Shown here: positions 20,692 to 28,555 of the stretch, one piece after another | Layout of the letters: every line of letters starts with the position of its first letter | How positions within the stretch are numbered: position 1 is the stretch's first letter | Source of the DNA: Streptomyces ossamyceticus | GTDB lineage: Bacteria; Actinomycetota; Actinomycetes; Streptomycetales; Streptomycetaceae | NCBI RefSeq assembly: GCF_001418475.1 | Contig: NZ_LIQX01000264.1 | Coordinates: 1-38,778, forward strand | Reading direction: 5' to 3' | DNA length: 38,778 nt | Notes under the pieces: model-generated | What the model was told of the DNA's origin: nothing | The model's input: only the letters and a program-made list of their open reading frames with translations | Databases searched by the model: none | Made by a program: the position numbers and the translations under genes

Positions 20692-22703
20692 GTGTTCCGT
20701 TTCCGTTCACGGCCGTCGTCGGTCAGGACGACCTGCGGCTCGCGCTGCTGCTGAACGCCGTGTCCCCTGCGGTCGGCGGGGTGCTGGTGCGTGGCGAGAA
20801 GGGCACCGCGAAGAGCACCGCCGTGCGGGCGCTGTCGGCGCTGCTGCCGGAGGTGGACGTCGTCGCCGGGTGCCGTTTCTCGTGCGACCCCGCGAAGCCG
20901 GACCCGGTGTGCCCGGACGGGCCGCACGAGCCGGGACCGGGCACCACCCGTCCCTCGCGGATGGTCGAGCTGCCCGTCGGCGCGTCCGAGGACCGGCTCG
21001 TGGGCGCCCTCGACATCGAGCGGGCGCTCGCGGAGGGCGTGAAGGCGTTCGAGCCGGGCCTCCTCGCCGACGCCCACCGCGGCATCCTCTACGTCGACGA
21101 GGTCAACCTCCTCCACGACCACCTCGTCGACCTGCTGCTGGACGCGGCGGCGATGGGTGCCTCGTACGTGGAGCGCGAGGGTGTCTCCGTACGGCACGCG
21201 GCGCGTTTCCTGCTCGTCGGCACCATGAACCCGGAGGAGGGCGAGCTGCGGCCGCAGCTCCTCGACCGCTTCGGGCTGACCGTCGAGGTGGCCGCCTCGC
21301 GGGAACCGGACCAGCGGGTCGAGGTCGTCCGGCGACGGCTCGCCTACGACGACGACCCGGCCGGGTTCGCCGCCCGCTGGGCGGACGAGGAGGCGGCGGT
21401 CCGGCAACGGATCGTCGCCGCGCGGGAGTTGCTGCCGTCGGTGCGGCTGGGTGACGGGGCGCTGCGGCAGATCGCGGCGACCTGCGCCGCCTTCGAGGTG
21501 GACGGCATGCGGGCCGACATCGTCATGGCCCGGACGGCGACCGCGCTGGCCGCGTGGGCCGGACGGACCGACGTGCTCGCGGAGGACGTGCGGCAGGCGG
21601 CGCTGCTGGCCCTGCCGCACCGGCGGCGCCGCAACCCGTTCGACGCGCCGGGCCTCGACGAGGACAAGCTCGACGAGACGCTGGAGGAGTTCGGCGGGTC
21701 GTCCGAGGACGAGGACCCGGACCCCGATCCCGGTCCGGACGGGCCCGGCGGTGGCGGGCAGCCGCCGTCGTCGGACCCGGAGGGGCCGCAGGGCGGGGAG
21801 ACCGGCGCGCGGCCCGAGGCCGGGGAGGGCGGGGAGCCGCAGCCCTCCGGCGCGGGTGCGGGCGAGCAGTCCGCCGTGCGGGCCGCCGAACCCTTCCGGA
21901 CGAAGGTGCTGAGCGTGCCGGGCCTCGGTGAGGGCGCCGCCGGGCGGCGTTCGCGGGCCAGGACCGAGCACGGGCGCACCACCGGGGCGCGCCGGCCGCG
22001 CGGCACGCTGACCAAGCTGCATCTGGCCGCCACCGTCCAGGCCGCCGCACCGCACCAGCGGGCGCGGGGACGGTCCGGGCCGGGGCTCGTCGTACGGCGG
22101 GACGATCTGCGGCAGGCGACGCGGGAGGGGCGTGAGGGGAACCTCGTGCTGTTCGTGGTCGACGCCTCCGGCTCGATGGCGGCGCGGCAGCGGATGAGCG
22201 CCGTGAAGGGCGCCGTGCTGTCGCTGCTGCTGGACGCGTACCAGCGGCGGGACAAGGTGGGTCTGGTGACGTTCCGGGGGTCGGCGGCGGAGGTGGCGCT
22301 GCCTCCGACGTCGTCGGTGGACGCCGCCGCGGCCCGGCTGGAGTCGCTGCCCACGGGCGGGCGGACGCCACTGGCCGCCGGGTTGCTGCGGGCCCACGAG
22401 GTGCTGCGCGTGGAGCGGCTCCGGGACCCGGCGCGGCGCGCGCTCGTCGTCGTGGTGACCGACGGCCGGGCCACGGGCGGGCCGGAGCCGGTGGTGCTGG
22501 CGGGGCGCGCGGCCCGGCTGTTCGCGGCCGGGGGTGTCGCCTCCGTGGTGGTGGACTGTGAGTCGGGGCCGGTGCGGCTGGGGCTCGCCGGGCAGCTCGC
22601 GGGCGAGCTGGGCGGTACGGCCGTCACGCTGGACGAGCTGCGGGCGGACTCCATCGCCGGGCTGGTCAGGGATGTGCAGGGGACTTCGAGGAGGGCCGCG
22701 TAA
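20688..22703 (+). CDS. Fused AAA+/vWA chelatase subunit (ChlI-ChlD type), putative cobaltochelatase motor
   Basis: 671 residues joining two functions that CobS and CobT provide separately in Pseudomonas denitrificans. The AAA+ domain (about 1-320) has Walker [10 protein letters not shown] (36-44), Walker [11 protein letters not shown] and [20 protein letters not shown] with sensor 1 and arginine finger. An acidic Pro/Gly/Glu-rich linker runs about 335-410. The C-terminal vWA domain has a complete MIDAS set: DASGSM (from D492), GGRTPLA and TDGRAT. The start is the GTG at 20688, overlapping the cobN stop. Its place directly after cobN makes it the likely partner in cobalt insertion, although related proteins serve magnesium chelatase elsewhere. 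Confidence 0.9.
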
Positions 22704-23302
22704 TGCCGCAGGGACAGCCGAGTGTGGTGCCGGACGACGGGCTGACGACACGGCAGCGGCGCAACCGGCCGCTCGTCGTCGTGCACACCGGCATCGGGAA
22801 GGGCAAGTCCACCGCCGCGTTCGGGCTGGCGCTGCGGGCCTGGAACCAGGGCTGGCCGATCGGGGTGTTCCAGTTCGTCAAGTCGGCGAAGTGGAAGGTC
22901 GGCGAGGAGAACGCGCTGCGGGTGCTGGGCGCCAGCGGTGAGGGCGGCTCCGTCGACTGGCACAAGATGGGCGAGGGCTGGTCCTGGGTCCAGCGCGACG
23001 CGCAGATGGACAACGAGGAGAAGGCCCGCGAGGGCTGGGAGCAGGTCAAGCGGGACCTGGCGGCGGAGACGTACAAGCTGTACGTGCTCGACGAGTTCGC
23101 GTACCCCATGCACTGGGGGTGGGTCGACACCGACGAGGTCATCGACGTGCTGCGCGACCGGCCGGGGACCCAGCACGTGGTCATCACCGGGCGGAACGCG
23201 CCGGAGAAACTCGTCGACTTCGCGGACCTCGTGACGGACATGTCGAAGGTGAAGCACCCCATGGACTCGGGCCAGAAGGGCCAGCGGGGCATCGAGTGGT
23301 GA
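22703..23302 (+). CDS. cobO: Corrinoid adenosyltransferase (CobO/BtuR/CobA type)
   Basis: Transfers the 5'-deoxyadenosyl group of ATP to cob(I)yrinic acid a,c-diamide. The 199-residue protein has the family P-loop HTGIGKGKSTAAFG (28-41), the NRPLVVV strand before it, the segment YVLDEFAYPMHWGW with the conserved acidic residue, and VVITGRNAP. The ATG at 22703 shares a base with the stop of the preceding gene (TAATG). The N-terminal 20 residues are typical of the actinobacterial form. Confidence 0.96.
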   Translation: MPQGQPSVVPDDGLTTRQRRNRPLVVVHTGIGKGKSTAAFGLALRAWNQGWPIGVFQFVKSAKWKVGEENALRVLGASGEGGSVDWHKMGEGWSWVQRDAQMDNEEKAREGWEQVKRDLAAETYKLYVLDEFAYPMHWGWVDTDEVIDVLRDRPGTQHVVITGRNAPEKLVDFADLVTDMSKVKHPMDSGQKGQRGIEW

Positions 23303-23309
23303 TGTCGTC

Positions 23310-24752
23310 GTGAACTCCTCGTCGTCCGTCCCCCGGCTGGTCGTCGCCGCGCCCTCCTCCGGCAGCGGCAAGACCACCGTCGCCACGGGGTTGATGGCCG
23401 CGCTCACCGCGCGGGGGCTCGCCGTGTCCCCGCACAAAGTGGGGCCGGACTACATCGACCCCGGGTACCACGCGCTCGCCGGCGGGCGGGTGGGGCGCAA
23501 CCTCGACGCGTACCTGTGCGGGCCGGAGCTGATCGCGCCGCTGTTCGCCCACGGGGCGCGGGGGTGCGACCTCGCCGTCGTCGAGGGTGTGATGGGGATG
23601 TACGACGGGGCCGCGGGCGAGGGCGAGCTGGCGTCCACCGCGCACGTGGCCAAGCTGCTGCGGGCGCCGGTGGTGCTGGTCGTCGACGCGTCGTCGCAGT
23701 CGCGGTCGGTGGCGGCGCTGGTGCACGGTTTCGCGTCCTGGGACCCCGAGGTGCGGGTCGGGGGCGTGATCCTCAACAAGGTCGCCTCCGACCGGCACGA
23801 GGAGCTGCTGCGGGAGGCCCTCGACTCGGCCGGGGTGCCGGTGCTCGGTGTGCTGCGGCGGGTTCCTCAGGTGGACACGCCGTCCCGCCATCTGGGGCTG
23901 GTGCCGGTCGCCGAGCGGCGGGCGGAGGCCGTGGAGGCGGTCGCGGCGATGGCCGCGCAGGTGGCCGCCGGATGCGACCTGGAGGCGTTGGTGGCGCTGG
24001 CGCGCAGCGCGGGGGCGCTGCCGGGCCCGGCGTGGGACCCAGCCGGGGCCCTCGGGCCGTCGCCGCAGGGCGCGGCGCAGGACGGCTGGGCGCCGGAAGG
24101 CGGGGCGCTCGCGGGTGAGGCGCAGGACGGCAGGGCGGCGGAAGGCAGCGCTCCCGTCGTCGCCGTCGCCGGCGGACCCGCGTTCACCTTCTCCTACGCC
24201 GAGCACGCCGAGTTGCTCACCGCCGCCGGGGCCGAGGTCGTGACCTTCGATCCGCTGCGGGACGAGCGGCTGCCCGAGGGGACCCGGGGGCTGGTCGTCG
24301 GAGGCGGGTTCCCCGAGGTGTACGGCGCCGAGCTGTCCGCCAACGAGGCGCTGCGCAAGGAGGTCGCCGAACTGGCGCTGGGCGGGGCGCCCGTGGCGGC
24401 CGAGTGCGCGGGGCTGCTGTATCTGTGCCGGGAGCTGGACGGGCGGCCCATGTGCGGGGTGCTCGACGCCACGGCCCGGATGGACGCGCGGCTGACGCTC
24501 GGGTACCGGGACGCCGTGGCCCTCGGTGACAGCGTGCTGGCGCCCGCGGGGACGCGGATGCGCGGGCACGAGTTCCACCGGACCGTCGTCGAACCTGGCG
24601 CCGGGACCGCTCCCGCATGGGGGATCCGCGGCGCTCAGCGGCGGGTCGAAGGTTTTGTACAGCGCGGTGTGCACGCGAGCTATCTGCACACGCACTGGGC
24701 GTCCGAGCCCGGTGTCGCCCGTCGGTTCGTGGAGAGGTGCCGGACGTCATGA
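23310..24752 (+). CDS. cobB: Cobyrinic/hydrogenobyrinic acid a,c-diamide synthase
   Basis: Amidates the a and c carboxylates with glutamine and ATP. The 480-residue protein has the P-loop APSSGSGKTT (14-23), KVGPDYIDPGYH, EGVMGMYDG, and a C-terminal glutaminase domain with nucleophile C366 (AAECAGLLYL) and a late histidine in HASYLHTHW. Between the halves (about 245-285) is an extra Ala/Gly linker built from a duplicated 45-nt unit. The GTG at 23310 lies seven bases after the cobO stop. The family start at PRLVVAAP supports it, but there is no clear ribosome site. The stop overlaps the cobI start. Confidence 0.95.
   Translation: MNSSSSVPRLVVAAPSSGSGKTTVATGLMAALTARGLAVSPHKVGPDYIDPGYHALAGGRVGRNLDAYLCGPELIAPLFAHGARGCDLAVVEGVMGMYDGAAGEGELASTAHVAKLLRAPVVLVVDASSQSRSVAALVHGFASWDPEVRVGGVILNKVASDRHEELLREALDSAGVPVLGVLRRVPQVDTPSRHLGLVPVAERRAEAVEAVAAMAAQVAAGCDLEALVALARSAGALPGPAWDPAGALGPSPQGAAQDGWAPEGGALAGEAQDGRAAEGSAPVVAVAGGPAFTFSYAEHAELLTAAGAEVVTFDPLRDERLPEGTRGLVVGGGFPEVYGAELSANEALRKEVAELALGGAPVAAECAGLLYLCRELDGRPMCGVLDATARMDARLTLGYRDAVALGDSVLAPAGTRMRGHEFHRTVVEPGAGTAPAWGIRGAQRRVEGFVQRGVHASYLHTHWASEPGVARRFVERCRTS
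24075..24164 (+). repeat. Duplicated 45-nt unit in the cobB linker
   Basis: Two in-frame copies begin GCGCAGGACGGC at 24075 and 24120. They encode AQDGWAPEGG... and AQDGRAAEGS..., in the flexible stretch between the ATPase and glutaminase domains. The copies diverge after about 33 nt. Confidence 0.6.
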
Positions 24753-25480
24753 GCAGCAGGCTGATCGGAGTGGGGGTCGGCCCCGGTGACCCGGAGCTGG
24801 TGACCGTCAAGGGCGTGGGCGCGCTGCGGGACGCCGATGTCGTCGTCGTACCCGTCATGGACACCGGGGAGCGGGGGCGCGCCGAGGCGACCGTGCTGCA
24901 CTACGTGGGCGCGGAGAAGATCGTCCGGGTCGTGTTCGCGCTCAACGAGCGGACCGACCGGGGGCGGCGCGAGGCCGCCTGGGACGCCGCCGGTGAGCGG
25001 GTCGCCGAGCTGCTGAAGGCGCACTCCGCCGTCGCGTTCGCCACCATCGGCGACCCCAACGTGTACTCGACGTTCACCTATCTCGCCCACACCATCGGCG
25101 AGCTGGCGCCGGGGACCGTCATCGAGACGGTGCCCGGGATCACCGCGATGCAGGATCTCGCCGCGCGCTCCGGCGCCGTGCTGACGGAGGGGACGGAGCC
25201 CCTCACGCTGGTGCCCGTGACGGCGGGGTCGGCCGTGCTGAAGGACGCCCTCGGCGGGCCGGGGACCGTGGTGGCCTACAAGTTCGGGCGGCAGGCGCAG
25301 GCCGTCGTCGAGGCGCTGCGGGAGACCGGGCGGCTCCAGGACGCCGTGTGGGGGTCCGCGCTGGGCCTTCCCGAGGAGTCCATCCAGGCCGCCGACGCGC
25401 TCGACGGCGGCCCCCTGCCGTATCTGTCCACGCTGATCGCGCCCGCCCCGCGCGACGGCGGGCGCGGCGGCAAGCTGTGA
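24749..25480 (+). CDS. cobI: Precorrin-2 C20-methyltransferase
   Basis: SAM-dependent methylation of precorrin-2 (or its cobalt form) at C20. The 243-residue protein shows the tetrapyrrole methylase signature GVGVGPGDPELVTVKG (7-22), FATIGDPNVYSTFTYL, the substrate-loop region VPGITAMQDLAARSG, and the CobI/CbiL-type acidic/basic pattern around NERTDRGRRE. The ATG at 24749 overlaps the cobB stop. It is the last gene of the first cobalamin block; the next gene, 23 bp on, is convergent. Confidence 0.95.
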   Translation: MSSRLIGVGVGPGDPELVTVKGVGALRDADVVVVPVMDTGERGRAEATVLHYVGAEKIVRVVFALNERTDRGRREAAWDAAGERVAELLKAHSAVAFATIGDPNVYSTFTYLAHTIGELAPGTVIETVPGITAMQDLAARSGAVLTEGTEPLTLVPVTAGSAVLKDALGGPGTVVAYKFGRQAQAVVEALRETGRLQDAVWGSALGLPEESIQAADALDGGPLPYLSTLIAPAPRDGGRGGKL

Positions 25481-25503
25481 GCGGATCCCTCGGGTCCGGT
25501 CGC

Positions 25504-26232
25504 TCACTCGGCCACGCCCACCACCAGCCAGATGAACGCCGCCCCGGCGATCGTGCACAGCAGTGTGGAGCGCGCCGGGTGCGCGTGATGGGCCTCGGGG
25601 AGGATCTCGGCGGCCGCCAGGTACAGCAGAGCGCCGCCGAAGAAGCCGAGGTAGCAGCCGAGCGGGCCCTCGGGGATCGTGAACAGCAGCGTGGAGGCGG
25701 CGCCCAGGACCGGCGCCACCGCGTCCGCGACGAGCATGGTGATCGCCCGGCGGCGGGCGTTGCCGTACACGCTCGTCAGGGTGTACGTGTTGAAGCCGTC
25801 CGCGAAGTCATGGGCGATCACCGCGAGCGCCACGGCCAGGCCCATGCCCTCGCCGACCTGGAAGGCGGCGCCGATGGCGACGCCGTCCATGGCGCTGTGA
25901 CCGACCATCGCGGCGGCCGCCGTGAGACCGACCTGCGGGGTGCGCCCGTCGTGCTCCTCCGCGCCGTGCGCCGCCTGACGGGCCGCCAGCAGGCGTTCCA
26001 CCAGGTGGGCCGCGAGGAACCCGGCGACGAACAGCAGCAGCGCCGCCGGTACGCCGAACACCTCGTCCCCGGCGGCACCCAGCGCCTCCGGCAGCAGGTC
26101 GAGGCCGACCACGCCCAGCATCAGTCCGCCGGCCAGGCCCAGCACCAGGTGACGGCGGTCGGTGACGCGCCCGGCCGTCCAGCCGCCGATGAGCGTCATG
26201 AGGAACGCGCCGAGCGCCACGAAGACCGCCAT
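25504..26232 (-). CDS. ZIP-family divalent metal transporter
   Basis: 242-residue permease with about eight hydrophobic segments. The metal path motifs of ZIP proteins are visible as HSAMDGVAIGAAF (helix 4) and HDFADGFNTYT (helix 5), and a His-containing loop AAHGAEEHDG lies between helices 3 and 4. It probably imports a divalent metal. Cobalt supply for the surrounding cobalamin genes is an attractive but unproved idea; zinc, iron or manganese are equally possible. The ATG at 26232 has AAGGA just upstream. It lies antisense inside the cobalamin cluster, and only 23 bp separate its stop from cobI. Confidence 0.88.
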   Translation of the reverse strand: MAVFVALGAFLMTLIGGWTAGRVTDRRHLVLGLAGGLMLGVVGLDLLPEALGAAGDEVFGVPAALLLFVAGFLAAHLVERLLAARQAAHGAEEHDGRTPQVGLTAAAAMVGHSAMDGVAIGAAFQVGEGMGLAVALAVIAHDFADGFNTYTLTSVYGNARRRAITMLVADAVAPVLGAASTLLFTIPEGPLGCYLGFFGGALLYLAAAEILPEAHHAHPARSTLLCTIAGAAFIWLVVGVAE

Positions 26233-26342
26233 GGGTCCTTGCTACCGGAAGAGCCGGGCGGCCACCTCGCGGCACCCCGTGACGGCGGCCGAGTTCCGGG
26301 ACGGACCGACCCCGGCCGGGTCGGTCGGGGCCCGAAGGGGCA

Positions 26343-26468
26343 CCGCCCCGCACAGCCGTCGCGCCGCCCGCAACGGCTGCGCCCCGCACACCGGATGCGC
26401 CCTGCACACGGGTTGCGGCCCGTAGAGCCTTCGCGCCACGCGCAGCCTTCGCGCGCCGTACAGCCCTT
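26343..26468 (+). repeat. Seven degenerate 18-bp tandem repeats upstream of cobM
   Basis: Units start at 26343, 26361, 26379, 26397, 26415, 26433 and 26451. Most start GCGCC, with a CCGC-C-AC core and an 18-nt period kept exactly. Examples are GCGCCCCGCACACCGGAT and GCGCCACGCGCAGCCTTC. The array stops 12 bp before the cobM start, just ahead of its ribosome site GAGAGGA. A period divisible by three keeps frames open on both strands, but no supported gene crosses it. Confidence 0.75.
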
Positions 26469-26480
26469 GAGAGAGGAACG

Positions 26481-27317
26481 ATGACTTCCATGGCCGATGC
26501 CCCCACCGGCAAGGTGACCTTCGTCGGTGCCGGACCCGGCGCCGCCGATCTGCTGACCTTCCGGGCCGCCCGGGCCATCGCGGAGGCGGACGTCGTGATC
26601 TGGGCGGCCAGCCTGGTGCAGGCCGAGGTGCTGGACCACGCCCGCGCGGAGGCGGAGATCCTCGACTCGGCCGCCATGTCCCTGGAGGACGTCGTCGCCG
26701 TGTACGAGCGGGCCCTCGCGGAGGGGTTGAAGGTCGCCCGGATCCACTCCGGTGACCCGGCGCTGTGGGGCGGCACCCAGGAACAGCTCGACCGGTGCCG
26801 TGCGTTGGGCATCGAGACCGAGATCGTGCCGGGTGTGTCGTCGTTCTCCGCGGTCGCCGCGCTCGCCCAGCGGGAGCTGACGATCCCGGAGGTCGCGCAG
26901 TCGGTGATCCTGACCCGGCTCGGCGGGGGCAAGACGCCCATGCCGCCGGGTGAGGAGGTACGGGAGTTCGCGCGGCACGGCACGACGATGGCGATCTTCC
27001 TGTCGGCCGCGCGCAGCGGCCAGTTGGTGCGGGAGCTGCTGGAGGGCGGCTATCCGACCGGTACCCCGGTGGTCATCGCCTACCAGGCGACCTGGCCGGA
27101 GGAGCTGGTCGTGCGGTGCACCGTCGAGACGCTGGAGGAGACGGTCAAGGAGCACAAGCTCTGGAAGCACACCCTGTTCCTGGTCGGCCCGGCCCTCGAC
27201 GCGGAGGGCACCCGCTCGCACCTGTACCACCCCGGCCACTTCCACGGGTACCGCAAGGCCGACCCCGAGGCGCGCAAGGCGCTGCGGGAGGCGCGCGGCC
27301 GGGGCGGCACGCCGTGA
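26481..27317 (+). CDS. cobM: Precorrin-4 C11-methyltransferase
   Basis: SAM-dependent methylation at C11 of the corrin precursor. The 278-residue protein has GKVTFVGAGPGAADLLTFR (about 10-28), the ADVVIWAASLVQ strand typical of CobM/CbiF, RIHSGDPALWGG, VPGVSSFSAVAAL and SVILTRLGGGKTPMP. The ATG at 26481 follows GAGAGGA with a short spacer; an alternative ATG lies three codons later. It starts the second cobalamin block after the antisense ZIP gene. No second riboswitch is visible before it. Its stop overlaps the cobL start. Confidence 0.95.
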   Translation: MTSMADAPTGKVTFVGAGPGAADLLTFRAARAIAEADVVIWAASLVQAEVLDHARAEAEILDSAAMSLEDVVAVYERALAEGLKVARIHSGDPALWGGTQEQLDRCRALGIETEIVPGVSSFSAVAALAQRELTIPEVAQSVILTRLGGGKTPMPPGEEVREFARHGTTMAIFLSAARSGQLVRELLEGGYPTGTPVVIAYQATWPEELVVRCTVETLEETVKEHKLWKHTLFLVGPALDAEGTRSHLYHPGHFHGYRKADPEARKALREARGRGGTP

Positions 27318-28555
27318 TCACCGTCATCGGTACGGGTACGGGGGCGCCCCTCCCCCCGGACGCCGAGGCCGTCCTGGCCGGGGCGGCCCTCGTCGTGGGC
27401 GGACGCCGGCATCTGGCGGCGGCCCCGCTCCCGGCGACGGCCGAGCAGGTCGTCCTCGGGCCGCTGGCGCCCGCCCTCCAGGCGATCGAGAAGTACCGGG
27501 ACCGGCGGGTCGTCGTCCTGGCCTCCGGTGACCCGGGGTTCTTCGGGATCGTGCGGGCGCTCGCCGAACGCTTCGGCGCCGGGGAGCTGGACGTCCGGCC
27601 GGGGGTGTCCTCGGTGGCCACCGCGTTCGCCCGGCTGGGGCTGCCCTGGGACGACGCGGTCGTGGTGAGCGCCCACGGGCGTGCGCTGCGGACCGCGCTG
27701 AACGTGTGCCGGGCCCGGCCGAAGACGGCGGTGCTGACGGGGCCCGGCAGCGGGCCCGCCGAACTGGGGGCGGGGCTGCTGGACAGCCGGCGGACCCTCG
27801 TGGTGGCGTCCGCGCTGGGCGACCCGGAGCGTGAGCGGGTGGAGCGGGTGACACCGGCCGAGGCCGCCGCGCGCGACTGGGGTGCCGAGGTCAGCGTCGT
27901 GTTGTGCCTGGACGAGGCGCACACCGTGTCCACCGTGCGGACCGTCGCCGGGGCCCCGGCCGCTCCGGAGGGGTGGGCGCTGGACGAGGACGCGTTCGCG
28001 CACCGCGACTCGATGATCACCAAGTTCGAGGTGCGGGCCCTCGCGCTGGCCCGGCTCGGGCCCCGGCTCGGCGACCTGGTCTGGGACGTCGGCGCGGGCT
28101 CCGGCTCGGTGGCCGTGGAGTGCGCGCGGCTCGGCGCGGCCGTCACCGCCGTCGAGCGGTCGGCGGACGGTGCCGAGCGGGTCCGCGCCAACGCCGCCGC
28201 GCACGGCGTCGACGTGCACGTGGTGCACGGGACCGCGCCGGACGCGCTGGCCGATCTGCCCGACGACCCCGACGCCGTGTTCATCGGCGGCGGGGGGCGC
28301 GAACTGGCCGCGATCGTCAGCGCGTGCGCGGAGCGGGCCCGGCGGACCGTGGTGGTCGCCATGGCCGCGCTCGACCGTGTCCCGGCGGCCCGCGAGGCGC
28401 TCGTCGCGGCCGGGCTGACCTGCGACGGGGTCCTGCTCCAGGCGTCCCGGCTCGCGCCGCTGCCAGGGGACGTGACCCGGCTCGCGGCGACCAATCCCGT
28501 TTTCCTGCTGTGGGGCGTGAGGCCCCCGGCGCACTGTGAAGGAGTTGACCGGTGA
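27314..28555 (+). CDS. cobL: Precorrin-6Y C5,15-methyltransferase (decarboxylating), CbiE-CbiT fusion
   Basis: 413 residues in two enzyme halves. Residues 1-200 are a tetrapyrrole methylase of the CbiE type (GTGTGAPLPPDAEA, ASGDPGFFGIVRAL, RPGVSSVATAFARLG). Residues about 220-413 are a class I methyltransferase of the CbiT type with the SAM motif WDVGAGSGSVAVECARLG. It methylates C5 and C15 and decarboxylates the C12 side chain. The GTG at 27314 overlaps the cobM stop, and the stop overlaps the next start. The fusion is the usual CobL form. Confidence 0.94.
   Translation: MITVIGTGTGAPLPPDAEAVLAGAALVVGGRRHLAAAPLPATAEQVVLGPLAPALQAIEKYRDRRVVVLASGDPGFFGIVRALAERFGAGELDVRPGVSSVATAFARLGLPWDDAVVVSAHGRALRTALNVCRARPKTAVLTGPGSGPAELGAGLLDSRRTLVVASALGDPERERVERVTPAEAAARDWGAEVSVVLCLDEAHTVSTVRTVAGAPAAPEGWALDEDAFAHRDSMITKFEVRALALARLGPRLGDLVWDVGAGSGSVAVECARLGAAVTAVERSADGAERVRANAAAHGVDVHVVHGTAPDALADLPDDPDAVFIGGGGRELAAIVSACAERARRTVVVAMAALDRVPAAREALVAAGLTCDGVLLQASRLAPLPGDVTRLAATNPVFLLWGVRPPAHCEGVDR

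Noticed and set aside
23302..23313. Three-codon frame ATG TCG TCG TGA between cobO and cobB
   Set aside because: Far too short to judge; the overlap with the cobB GTG is probably chance.
26343..26468. 18-bp repeats as a CRISPR array
   Set aside because: Units are directly adjacent without unique spacers, too short and too diverged, and there are no cas genes.
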